A stretch of 29,466 nt of DNA, taken from contig CAYFHQ010000039.1 of the NCBI GenBank assembly GCA_964342805.1, positions 1 to 29,466 on the forward strand, read 5' to 3'. Positions 21,851 to 29,425 of the stretch are shown here, in pieces. The stretch's first letter is position 1. The number at the start of each line of letters is the position of its first letter. The DNA is from CAYFHQ01 sp964342805. Its GTDB lineage: Bacteria; Bacillota; Clostridia; Peptostreptococcales; Acidaminobacteraceae. The position numbers and the translations under genes are program-made. Below the pieces are notes generated by a model that was not told the origin of the DNA, searched no databases, and saw nothing but the letters and a program-made list of their open reading frames with translations.

Positions 21851-23126
21851 TCACTTAAAGACCTTCCGCACATGGGGACTCTCCGTAGCAAACAACATGG
21901 GCTGGTAGGTCACGTCAAAGGCCATGACGTCTCCCACCTTATAGCCAGTAACCGAGTCCTCAATATCCACAATCATATGGTCGGAAGACCCACCCATGAT
22001 CTGGACAGCAGAGTCTCGAGGCAGCAACTTGGTTACGTCCCCCAGGTCCTGGTTGCCGATGGCCAGTATGGCCCGCAGCCTCTCACCCCGGTCCTCATAG
22101 ACCGGGCGGTTTCCAAAGGCGTCCTGGCCCAAGTTTCCCACCGGATAGGTGGGTTTTTTATTGACCTCAATGATCTCCACCTTGAGGGTGAAGACCTGAT
22201 CGTCTAGGCCCTCAATGGGACTGTTGTAAAACATGGTGTAGTCCTTGGTGCAGGTGATCCCCTCTCCCAGGCGGAGCTGGTTGATCCGGTCCGGTAGGGT
22301 CTTCTTGTAGACCATGGGGAAGGTGGTGGTGGCCCCACCGGAAATCACGTCCAGGGGCCGTCCGATCCAGCGCTCGATCTCCTCGCCAATGGACACTAGG
22401 TCTGTCAGGTTGTCCACGGTTGGCAGGACTGACCCATAGCAGGACAGGTTGGTTCCAATGCCATATAGCTTGAGGTTTTCTAGATTTTCCTCCACATGGA
22501 CCGCCAGTTCCACAAAGACGTCGTGGTCAAAAATCCCCTCCCGCAGGTCACCCAGGTCATACATGAGGATGACCTGGTGGGTCTTGCCTTGCCGACCCGC
22601 TTCTAGATTAAGAGCCTCTAAGACCACACGCTCAGAGTTCATGCTGGTCCCCGTCAGAGAGTCAAATCCCAGGGCAATGGCCAAGGCCACCATAATGGGG
22701 ATAAAGACCAGGGTCTCCTCCGCCATGCCAAAGATTGCCCGCCCAAGGAAAAGGCGATGACGACAATAGGAATGAACAATTTCTCCTTGCCCTTGGACCT
22801 GGCCGTTAGCCTGCCAATACCCGCCTCAATGGCACCCGTGGCTTCCACCACGGCAAAGGCCCCACCGATCATTAAGATAAAGAATATAATCAATGCGGTT
22901 TCCACCATGCCATCTGGCACAGCCCATACAAACTCCATTAGCCAACCGGCGTGTTTTCCACGTATGTAAAGGACTACGGATTGACCACCATACGGCCACT
23001 GGCACTTTCGTGCATGTCATAGACCCCTGCTGGTACAACATAAGTTAAAGGTGCACAAATTGCTGCAATAACTAATAGAATGACGTAAACGTGTGGTCCT
23101 TGAAAGCGTTCCTTTTCCTTACTCAT
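21851..23126 (-). pseudogene. YfcC-type transporter fused by deletion to ornithine racemase remnant
   Basis: The 5' part, starting MSKEKERFQGPHVYVILLVI with GGGGG upstream, is a YfcC/arginine-ornithine antiporter-like carrier. It has a TAG at 22976-22974, a one-base frameshift near 22940 (VG|LMEFVW) and another near 22740 (SLGG|IFGMAEE). At about 22643 the carrier sequence GFDSLTGTS runs in frame into NSERVVLEALNLEAGRQGK, the middle of an ornithine/alanine racemase, which then continues intact to VRKVFK. The racemase N-terminus with its PLP lysine is lost, so neither activity can remain. It follows the IclR gene by 48 nt. Confidence 0.82.
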
Positions 23127-23174
23127 GTTTTCCCCCTTTTTTATTGTTTTTTGCCTTTGTCTAACCTCCCTTCT

Positions 23175-23924
23175 TTATAGTAAGAGCTGGCCGATGGCCG
23201 TAGCGCTCTCTAAAACCTCTTGAATTAGGTCTTTCTTTCTTGCTAATAGGGCCTCAGACTTGATCCCCGACAGGGCGATACTACCGTGGAAGGTCCCGTC
23301 CCGCTTGTAGACCGGAGCCCCAATGCCGATCTCCCCCTCAATGTGTTCCCCGTCACTGAGGGCATAGCCCTTGAGCTTAGTGGTTTCCAGGGCCTTGTAA
23401 AAGAGCTTGGGGTCAGTAATCGACCCCGGATAAGCCGAGTCCAGGTCAATCTCATGGACCAGGTTCTTGAGGACCTTGAGGGTATAGGTATTGGCCATGA
23501 GGACCTTGCCGTAAACCCCGCCGTTGACCGGGTACATCTCCCCCGGCATGTAGGCAATTTGCTGGTTAAAAGACGCCGATTCATAGACACTTATGACCTT
23601 GTTGTCCCTCAGAATGGAATAACCCACCTGGAGCTTGGTCTTGGCAGCCAGACTGTTGACCACATTTCTGATTTCAGCATATACATCCTGCATTTTAGGG
23701 TACTGCATGCCCACCAGGTAAGTCCCATAACCCACATGGTAGTGGCCCCCCTCCCGCTTGTTGACAAAGTTATGGTCCACCAGGGTATTGAGGATACGGT
23801 GAACCGTGGCCTTATTAAAACCCAACTTTTCACTTAACTCCCGGGCTGTGTATTGGTGGGGCGGTTCCTTAAAGGTATTGAGCAAAACCAAGGTCTTGTC
23901 GATGGCTGTCTGCTTTTTTGTCAT
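23175..23924 (-). CDS. IclR-family transcriptional regulator
   Basis: This 249-residue protein has the IclR winged helix at 8-70 (TARELSEKLGFNKATVHRILNTLVDHNFV). The IclR effector domain at 85-245 includes VNGGVYGKVLMA and EIGIGAPVYKRDGTFHGSIALSG. AAAGGAT lies before MTKKQTAI; a TTG five codons earlier is less likely. It is intact and lies upstream of the broken carrier/racemase gene on the same strand, so it likely governed amino-acid (ornithine-type) uptake and racemisation. An imperfect 32-bp palindrome precedes it. Confidence 0.88.
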   Translation of the reverse strand: MTKKQTAIDKTLVLLNTFKEPPHQYTARELSEKLGFNKATVHRILNTLVDHNFVNKREGGHYHVGYGTYLVGMQYPKMQDVYAEIRNVVNSLAAKTKLQVGYSILRDNKVISVYESASFNQQIAYMPGEMYPVNGGVYGKVLMANTYTLKVLKNLVHEIDLDSAYPGSITDPKLFYKALETTKLKGYALSDGEHIEGEIGIGAPVYKRDGTFHGSIALSGIKSEALLARKKDLIQEVLESATAIGQLLL

Positions 23925-23944
23925 TTTTGATCCTTTCAAGACAG

Positions 23945-23976
23945 TTCATATTATGGACTTTGGTCCACATTGTGAA
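23945..23976. promoter_or_regulatory. Imperfect 32-bp palindrome, IclR operator candidate
   Basis: Fourteen-base arms match at 11 positions around a 4-bp centre, with core TGGACtttgGTCCA and TTCA/TGAA ends. It lies 21 bp upstream of the IclR start. Confidence 0.6.
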
Positions 23977-24097
23977 TTATTTGTAGTAATATATCATATT
24001 ATTCTGTCTATTTCTAGTCGAATTATATCGGACGATTATGCACTTAGTCTAAATATGATCATTCAAGGGCTGAATGTGCAAAAACCCTCAATTAACA

Positions 24098-24103
24098 TAT
24101 AAT
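24098..24103 (+). promoter_or_regulatory. -10 element of the secreted-protein operon
   Basis: A perfect TATAAT lies inside the partial palindrome AACATAtaatgTATGTT (24094-24110), 65 nt before the start codon. The -35 is poor. The surrounding 21 bp nearly repeat at 8759-8779. Confidence 0.5.
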
Positions 24104-24168
24104 GTATGTTATTCTTGCCGTAGCCTCCGGAGAGCATAAGAAATCCGACTAGAAAAAGGAGCGACAAC

Positions 24169-24678
24169 ATGAAGAAAACCATATGCATGGCATTGTCAGT
24201 ATTGACCTTGATGGCTTCTACCCCTGCTTTTGCAGGAGAGTCACTCAAAGGGCTTCCAAAAGAACCAACGGAATTACCTGGGATTATTGCACCAATGGCT
24301 TTAGATCATTGGGAGTATATTGGAGTAACTGAAAGCCCTGTAACAGAATACGTTCGTAGTTACATTGCGCCTGTTACAACAACTATGTCCTGGTCAACTA
24401 CCTACACGGCATCTTCATCACAGGAATTGTCCGCAAAAGTAGAAGCTGGTATGGAAGCTGCAGGTGCTAACGTCAGCGCTGAGGCAGGAGCAACCTTTAT
24501 TAACGGTAGTGAACACCAAACAACAATTACATTCACTCGAACGGAAGTTACAAATGTTCAGTATGATGTCTATCAGGATTTCATGTATAAGTATCGGGTT
24601 TACAAGCGGGGTACAGAGCTAAAACATGAATACTACAGTAAACGCTCAATCGGTTCAGAATATCCGGTAGCGCGTTAG
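24169..24678 (+). CDS. Secreted beta-rich protein, unknown function
   Basis: This 169-residue protein has a clear Sec signal peptide with cleavage after AFA at residue 22. The mature part has a proline-rich start (ESLKGLPKEPTELPG). A long S/T-rich alternating region follows (TTTMSWSTTYTASSSQELSA, then EAGMEAAGANVSAEAGATF and TTITFTRTEV), and the end is aromatic and basic. The alternating pattern loosely recalls the membrane-inserting hairpin of aerolysin/ETX-MTX2-like pore formers, but I see no conserved motif that proves it. AAAAAGGAGCGAC precedes the ATG. It is followed after 15 nt by a small membrane protein. Composition is AT-richer than the neighbours. An alternative is an ordinary cell-wall protein. 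Confidence 0.75.
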   Translation: MKKTICMALSVLTLMASTPAFAGESLKGLPKEPTELPGIIAPMALDHWEYIGVTESPVTEYVRSYIAPVTTTMSWSTTYTASSSQELSAKVEAGMEAAGANVSAEAGATFINGSEHQTTITFTRTEVTNVQYDVYQDFMYKYRVYKRGTELKHEYYSKRSIGSEYPVAR

Positions 24679-24693
24679 CAGAAAGGATCGAAA

Positions 24694-24972
24694 ATGGCGA
24701 TACTCAGAAAAATTGCTTGGGGACTCTATGCAGTCAGCATTCTAATCCATAACATTTTGTATGCTCCAGCAAGCGAAGTGATTAACCCCGATTCGACTCT
24801 AGCAATGGCAAACATGATAAGGGTTTCTCTATTCCAAACGCCACACAATCCTGATATGCCTTGGGTTTGGTACCAAATCGATTGGATCAGAATTGCTGTT
24901 TTTACGACCACGGCTACCCTTCTGATTGTTGCATTTGAGTACCTTTATCACAAACGAAACAAAGCGACTTAA
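24694..24972 (+). CDS. Small two-helix membrane protein
   Basis: I do not recognise this 92-residue protein. It has two predicted membrane segments (about 5-24 and 64-85), a loop between them with NPDSTLAMANMIRVSLFQTP, and a basic tail HKRNKAT. AGAAAGGATC is the ribosome site. It forms an operon with the secreted protein and shares its terminator. A small membrane protein directly behind a secreted one suggests an immunity, export-helper or co-sensing role, which is inference only. Confidence 0.7.
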   Translation: MAILRKIAWGLYAVSILIHNILYAPASEVINPDSTLAMANMIRVSLFQTPHNPDMPWVWYQIDWIRIAVFTTTATLLIVAFEYLYHKRNKAT

Positions 24973-24979
24973 TAGGAAA

Positions 24980-25016
24980 AACCAGCTAAGTGGAACCCAT
25001 TTAGCTGGTTTTTTGT
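24980..25016 (+). terminator. Terminator of the secreted-protein operon
   Basis: A 14-bp stem with one G-T wobble (24980-24993 with 24997-25010, 3-nt loop) is followed by TTTTTTGTG. The stop codon of the convergent metallophosphoesterase remnant lies inside its 3' arm. Confidence 0.9.
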
Positions 25017-25526
25017 GTGCCTACTTGCACATCAAATACATGTATCGTTGGCTTACTATTGATCCTTAGGGGGATCCTCACCGTACCCAGCCCGGGACTA
25101 ATGGTAAAAAACTGGCCATCCCCAAGCTTTCTTGTCCCCTTATGAAAATGGTCATAAGCAGTCTTTGCAAAGGGACTTCCTCCTTGGCCATGGGCCCAGT
25201 AGGCATCTCCCGCTCATAGTTGCCAAGAACCAGATACACTCTTGACTCAATCCGCCCCAGTTCCCCAAGGACCCTCACTTGAGAAGCCAGGCTATTGGCA
25301 TAGTCGCCAGTTGCAAGAACAAAGTCAGGGTTTTGCTTATTTATGATATCTGCCAGAGACCATTGATAAAACTCGTCTTGCCGTGGATGTCTGACACGTG
25401 GACATAAGTTAAATCCCTTTTTCCAGTCTCATTCAAATGGGCCTTGTCCATATGTAGATATTGCGTCTGGCTCAGATAATAACCTACCAAAGCCAACAAA
25501 AGCATAAACATAAATACCGTCATCAT
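25001..25526 (-). pseudogene. Membrane-anchored metallophosphoesterase, internal deletion and frameshifts
   Basis: The start MMTVFMFMLLLALVG (GAGGAGACACA upstream) gives an N-terminal anchor, then DLTYVHVSDIHGKTSFINGL with the DxH metal motif. The frame breaks near 25360, continuing in another frame as LADIINKQNPDFVLATGDYA and RVYLVLGNYERE. It then jumps to the far C-terminal end (GSPFAKTAYDHFHKGTRKLG, FFTISPGLGTVRIPLRIN) in a third frame. The central histidine metal-ligand region (about 120 residues in YkuE-like enzymes, including GHTHGG) is gone. It is non-functional. Confidence 0.78.
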
Positions 25527-25632
25527 TGTGTCTCCTCGCCCCTCTGGCGTCTTTCCCTTTAACCGATGCGCCCTCACCCAAACAAGAGACCTGGCCTAGC
25601 TACATGGTCGTGTCAATTGCTTTATTTTACCA

Positions 25633-25676
25633 TAAAAAGAGGCAAACCCTCCTAATTAATAGGAGAGATTGCCCTC
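25633..25676 (-). terminator. Terminator of the 46-codon remnant gene
   Basis: GGCAA/TTGCC and TCCTA/TAGGA stems around a 5-nt loop are followed on the minus strand by TTTTTATGG, 26 nt after the small gene's stop. Confidence 0.65.
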
Positions 25677-25701
25677 AAACATTTACGTGTTCACAAACTG
25701 A

Positions 25702-25841
25702 TTACATGCCTTTTTCCACTAGCTGCCTACATTCTTCCGCCAGCCTCCCCTTAAGCAGACTCCTCACCCTCTGGTAGTCAAGCATGCCCAGATAGTCTCC
25801 TCCCTTTAGCCAAGAGACAAACTTTTCAGACGTTCTTCCAT
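25702..25841 (-). pseudogene. Small 46-residue gene with one-base frameshift
   Basis: ATG at 25841 has AGGAGG five bases upstream and encodes MEERLKS. If one T is restored near 25822, the frame continues FVSWLKGGDYLGMLDYQ to AEECRQLVEKGM and a TAA. Without it the peptide ends after LSLG. Strong ribosome site, terminator and natural-looking sequence argue for a real small gene recently broken. I do not recognise the family. The rest of 25527-26086 holds only terminators and AT-rich spacer. Confidence 0.45.
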
Positions 25842-26003
25842 AATCCCCTCCTCTGCTCCACATAAAAACGCATGTCGCCTATTATTTGTGTCAGAATTGA
25901 TTCCATCTATAAGCTATGTTTTCCTTTGTAAAAAAGTGCATGGTAATCCACCTGTAACAAGTTGAATATCCCTTTTATTCCATAAGTCATCGAGTTGGTA
26001 AAA

Positions 26004-26037
26004 TGTAAAAAAGCCACGAGGCGATCTCGTGGCTTTT
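26004..26037 (-). terminator. Terminator of the DUF4260 gene
   Basis: A perfect 12-bp stem (26009-26020 with 26026-26037, loop GCGAT) is followed on the minus strand by TTTTTTACATTTT. The plus side also has a short T run. Confidence 0.88.
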
Positions 26038-26086
26038 CCGTGTTAAAATTGTAGAGTTAATGAATTAGCATTTCAGGTTACAATAC

Positions 26087-26428
26087 TCACTCCGACAAAT
26101 GCGTATGCTTAAAGTCGTCTTCAAACTTAAGTCCATAGTCAAAAACTCTATCTAGGCTAGAATGGGAAAAGAGGACAATGGCGATTAGCATGACTAGTTG
26201 ATTGGATAGTAGGCTACCTAATAAATAAAGGCCAATGGACAAAGCTCTATGATGGACTAGGTTGTATACCCAAGCACCGACTCTAGTGTTGATGGTATAG
26301 CCTAACATGCCCAAACCTGGTACCAGAAAGAGGACCGCCAAGAGCCACCATGGGTAGTCCAGTTGGGCGTAAAGGATGAGGCTTGCGATGAAAAAAGCTA
26401 GTTCTTCTAAACGGATTAGGTTTTTCAT
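26087..26428 (-). CDS. DUF4260 family membrane protein
   Basis: This 113-residue protein is mostly hydrophobic, with three or four membrane helices. The family pattern is clear: LIRLEELAFFIASLILYAQL at the start, WWLLAVLFLVPGLGMLGYTI, VYNLVHHRALSIGLYL, and the C-terminal end SLDRVFDYGLKFEDDFKHTHL. The function of DUF4260 is not known. Ribosome-site-like AAAGGAC lies before the ATG. It is monocistronic between two terminators. Confidence 0.87.
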   Translation of the reverse strand: MKNLIRLEELAFFIASLILYAQLDYPWWLLAVLFLVPGLGMLGYTINTRVGAWVYNLVHHRALSIGLYLLGSLLSNQLVMLIAIVLFSHSSLDRVFDYGLKFEDDFKHTHLSE

Positions 26429-26462
26429 TGATTACGTCCTTTCTTAACCCTTGTATATCCGA

Positions 26463-26496
26463 TAAAATAGCCCCACATCATGGTTCGATGTAGGGC
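26463..26496 (-). terminator. Terminator after the GNAT gene
   Basis: A 10-bp stem with one wobble (26470-26479 with 26487-26496) is followed by TATTTTATC on the minus strand, 60 nt past the stop. Confidence 0.8.
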
Positions 26497-26555
26497 TCAA
26501 AGCTACTAATCACTCTTAATATTTCTGGTTGTCTGCTTACATATCTTCTGTACAT

Positions 26556-27350
26556 TCACGACGCTTCACCACCATACACATACCCAAACCCATACTCCCC
26601 AACAATCTCAAAGCCATTCTTCTTGGCCAACCTGATAGACGCCTCATTGGCCACTGCACAATCCCACTTTGGCTTGAGCCCGGCTGCCAAACAGGTCTCA
26701 ATCAACTTGCTCGTGAGGAGGGACGAGACTCCCTTGCCCCTATGGTCCTTGTCAGTGAAAAGGTCCATTTCTACTTCCCCATCTGCCACCGATGCGCCCA
26801 CAGCGTAACCAAGGATCTGCCCCTCACTTTTAGCCACCACGCCCTGGCCCTTGGCTAGGAAGCGGTCTTTAGATGTCCAGTAAAAGAAAAAGCCCTCATA
26901 GAGGGGGATAAAGGAATCGATGTTGTCCTCGTTAATGGGTTCTAAAGTGAAGCCTGATTGCTCTTGGGTAATAGGTTTAAACTGGTTTGGTGAGAACTTG
27001 AATGTATATCTGGGATAATCGCCAACTTGAATGCCGACAGTTTCCTCTAGCAATTTCTTTGTATGATCTGTGATCCCAAACCAAAGAAGGGGCCTTGCAC
27101 CCTCTTGGATCTGGTCAGTTAAGAATGTGAGTGCTTTTTCTTGGAATCGACTGGTGTCAAAGTCCCCAAGGGCGTAACACCAGTTGTTGTCTCCAATGAC
27201 CAGCATGGCTGTAGGCTCTGTTTGATCATCCATGTAGAATGTCGCTTTAATATCTCCCTGGATCATGGACTTAAGTAAGGGAAAATGAAGTTGGTCTGGG
27301 TTAAGTCTTACTGAAAAATCCCTTGTCTCTTGTGGTGTAACTGCGTACAT
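26556..27350 (-). CDS. GNAT-family acetyltransferase
   Basis: This 264-residue protein has an N-terminal half (1-140) without strong motifs. The C-terminal GNAT domain has VEMDLFTDKDHRGKGVSSLL (the R-x-x-G-x-G acetyl-CoA loop) and DCAVANEASIRLAKKNGFEI. The two-part layout is that of the ZbtA-like 'GNAT acetyltransferase' group. Substrate unknown. GAGGAGGTCAGT before MYAVTPQ decides the start over an upstream in-frame start at 27392. It follows the small membrane-protein gene by 54 nt and ends at its own terminator. Confidence 0.88.
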   Translation of the reverse strand: MYAVTPQETRDFSVRLNPDQLHFPLLKSMIQGDIKATFYMDDQTEPTAMLVIGDNNWCYALGDFDTSRFQEKALTFLTDQIQEGARPLLWFGITDHTKKLLEETVGIQVGDYPRYTFKFSPNQFKPITQEQSGFTLEPINEDNIDSFIPLYEGFFFYWTSKDRFLAKGQGVVAKSEGQILGYAVGASVADGEVEMDLFTDKDHRGKGVSSLLTSKLIETCLAAGLKPKWDCAVANEASIRLAKKNGFEIVGEYGFGYVYGGEAS

Positions 27351-27404
27351 ACTGACCTCCTCTTCAGATAGGGTTGCGTAAAGCCATGACACCTTAGTTA
27401 GTAC

Positions 27405-27689
27405 CTAAGCCCTCCGGTGCTTGTTGAGTTTGTTCATCCCGTATCTCCAGTAGAGGGGCATGATGATTGCGGTTATTACTAGGCCAAAGAAGGCACGAAC
27501 CAGGAAGGCTACTCCAAGATAGACAAAATCTTTGGCCGACCCTGTCCATGGGTAGTTTTCAATGAAGAACTCGCTGAGTACGCCACCGATCCCTACTCCG
27601 ATACTGATACCTAAGATGCCGTTTCTCATAAAGGTTTTAAACCCCTGGCGTTCTTGTTTGAGCCAGTAGGTGTAGTCTTTTTCTTTCAT
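27405..27689 (-). CDS. Small two-helix membrane protein, unknown
   Basis: This 94-residue protein has a charged N-terminus (KEKDYTYWLKQERQGFKTF), a glycine-rich hydrophobic segment (GILGISIGVGIGGVL), a second long one (VYLGVAFLVRAFFGLVITAI) and a basic C-terminus HRRA. AGGAGCAAACC is the ribosome site. It is probably cotranscribed with the GNAT gene. No function can be given. Confidence 0.72.
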   Translation of the reverse strand: MKEKDYTYWLKQERQGFKTFMRNGILGISIGVGIGGVLSEFFIENYPWTGSAKDFVYLGVAFLVRAFFGLVITAIIMPLYWRYGMNKLNKHRRA

Positions 27690-27760
27690 GGTTTGCTCCT
27701 AACCTGGTGTTTTGCATGATGTCCAGTTCTTCATTTCTTTTCTACATTTTAACATTGGTA

Positions 27761-27805
27761 GACGAAAAAAAACACGCTCACTTCTTGTTTGAAGGAGCGT
27801 GTTTT
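27761..27805 (-). terminator. Terminator of the beta-rich/zinc-ribbon operon
   Basis: An 11-bp stem (27769-27779 with 27795-27805) with an inner CTTC/GAAG is followed on the minus strand by a long T run, 20 nt past the stop. Confidence 0.9.
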
Positions 27806-27824
27806 ATACTTACTTGCATTGCAA

Positions 27825-28487
27825 CTATTGATTATCAGTATCCCCAATAACCACACCAAAGTTCATGCGTAGCCAATCGGGCTGAAAATACTGGGACGTA
27901 TACTTGTCTGGAAAGACCTTGGGCCCCTCCACTTCCTCGTCATATCCATTGATCACATGGAGTTCCATATGGATATAGGTGGTGAACTGGACTAGGACGT
28001 CTGTAGCCTTTTGGTAGTCGTCGTCGAGATAGAGTCGATAGGCCTCTCCCTCAGTGTAATGGGGCAGGTTCCTTGTGATCATGGCGATCAACTTATCCCC
28101 AATGTAAGCTGAAAAATAGTATTCCTTTTTCCGGCTTGTGTAGTAGATCAGGACAGACCCCGTGTCCATTTCAACCTCATAGTAGAAGTCAAACCTTCGA
28201 GCTTTGCGTTCTTTTAGCAAGCCAACTTGTTTCCCCTCTTGGTCTAGAATATTGGCCTTGTCGCACTTGCCTGTCCAGAAGAGCTGGCCGATTGGACGAC
28301 CAAAAAAGAGGCTATAGTGCTGGGCATTTTCCATGGTGTAGAGGAGTTGGTTGTCTGGGTCTGTGATTTCGCAGGCGAATGCGTCAGCGTCTGTCTTAAA
28401 CCTGGAGTGCATGAGGACTTGGTTGTCCTGGCGGACCTCCAGGTGGGTTATGTTGTTGGATATGCTTTCGTGGATGTCTAGGATCAT
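27825..28487 (-). CDS. Unrecognised beta-rich protein (possibly tubby/LURP-one-like)
   Basis: This 220-residue cytoplasmic protein has no signal peptide and no helix-rich segments. Repeating short beta strands with aromatic residues (RRFDFYYEVEMDTGSVLIYY, then KKEYYFSAYIGDKLIAMITR) resemble the 12-strand tubby C-terminal/LURP-one fold found in small bacterial proteins. This is a pattern impression only. Its ATG overlaps the TGA of the membrane zinc-ribbon gene (ATGA), so the two are translationally coupled and probably work together at the membrane. Confidence 0.75.
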   Translation of the reverse strand: MILDIHESISNNITHLEVRQDNQVLMHSRFKTDADAFACEITDPDNQLLYTMENAQHYSLFFGRPIGQLFWTGKCDKANILDQEGKQVGLLKERKARRFDFYYEVEMDTGSVLIYYTSRKKEYYFSAYIGDKLIAMITRNLPHYTEGEAYRLYLDDDYQKATDVLVQFTTYIHMELHVINGYDEEVEGPKVFPDKYTSQYFQPDWLRMNFGVVIGDTDNQ

Positions 28488-29425
28488 AAGTTGCCCACCT
28501 TCTTCACTTCCCTCTTCCCCTTCAAGTCATACCACGACTTATTCACCGCTAATGTCGCAAGCCCAAGGAGTCCGAATGCAGCGGCGTACTTGAGGGCCAT
28601 GTTAGGAATAAGGGCAAAGGGAACCACTATACAAACAAGTTTCACACCCACACTATTCCAGTACTTGATCTCGTACACCCCACCACAGTGGCCGCATACG
28701 AGCTTGTTGCTGGAAAAGGAGGCTCTTGACCATGCCTGGGCTGGAATCTTGTTGTGGCACCGGTCACACATGGACGCCAGGTCTACTTGGCTGTAGCCAC
28801 TGGAATCCAGAACTTCATAGTTTGCTGTTTGCTTCTGAAAGGCTTCATCCGCTTGCAAGTCTAAGAGTTTAAAGCTTCGGGCCAGTAGACCAAACAAGGC
28901 AATTTGCGCTGCTCCGACTAAAGCGTAAAAGGCAAAGTTGTATATGATCGTGGGGTTGCCCACAACCATAAAGACCTGGCCTAGGAACTTCCATGACGTG
29001 ACGCCAAGAAACAAGAATGAAATCCACTTTTCTTCTTTAGCATCTAGGCTTGCCCTCAGGGCTTTGACAATCAGAAACAATTCCAATAGGTATAGGGCCA
29101 CAAGGCCAACTCGAGCTGCTGTTGCAATTACTGTAAGTAAACCTTCGCTAGCACCCTCACCCCACCAGGAGATTAAGTGGCCGTAATAGGTGTTGAAACA
29201 TGCAGCCACTGCCCATATGGCAAAGTAGCCTTTGAAGACACCCTTGGGTAGGTTGAGGTCTGTTCCCTTGCTTACATGTTTTACGAAGGCAGTCAGGCAG
29301 TACACGGTGAGTAATCCCACGATTAACTGGGGCCAGATGCCGAGTAGCATGTACCGTATTGTTCCAAGGATACTACTGGAAAAGTACCTCCCCGGATTAA
29401 AGGTAAATAGGTGAGGAAATTGCAT
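28484..29425 (-). CDS. Multi-pass membrane protein with cytosolic zinc ribbon
   Basis: This protein of about 313 residues has roughly five hydrophobic helices in residues 15-185. A soluble segment follows with two cysteine pairs (C220-x2-C223 and C244-x2-C247, CDRCHNK and CGHCGG), a zinc ribbon. Two further helices lie at about 258-300, with a basic tail. No transport or enzyme motif is recognised. AAGGGA about ten bases before MQFPHLF supports 29425, but the frame is open to the right edge (29464 or beyond), so the N-terminus could be longer. It overlaps the next gene by 4 nt. Confidence 0.75.
   Translation of the reverse strand: MQFPHLFTFNPGRYFSSSILGTIRYMLLGIWPQLIVGLLTVYCLTAFVKHVSKGTDLNLPKGVFKGYFAIWAVAACFNTYYGHLISWWGEGASEGLLTVIATAARVGLVALYLLELFLIVKALRASLDAKEEKWISFLFLGVTSWKFLGQVFMVVGNPTIIYNFAFYALVGAAQIALFGLLARSFKLLDLQADEAFQKQTANYEVLDSSGYSQVDLASMCDRCHNKIPAQAWSRASFSSNKLVCGHCGGVYEIKYWNSVGVKLVCIVVPFALIPNMALKYAAAFGLLGLATLAVNKSWYDLKGKREVKKVGNL

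Noticed and set aside
24011..24155. Long-distance 14-bp inverted repeat (24011-24024, 24142-24155)
   Set aside because: 13 of 14 bases match, but the left arm lies upstream of the likely promoter, so it cannot form a leader hairpin. No flanking duplication supports a mobile element. It may be chance in AT-rich DNA.
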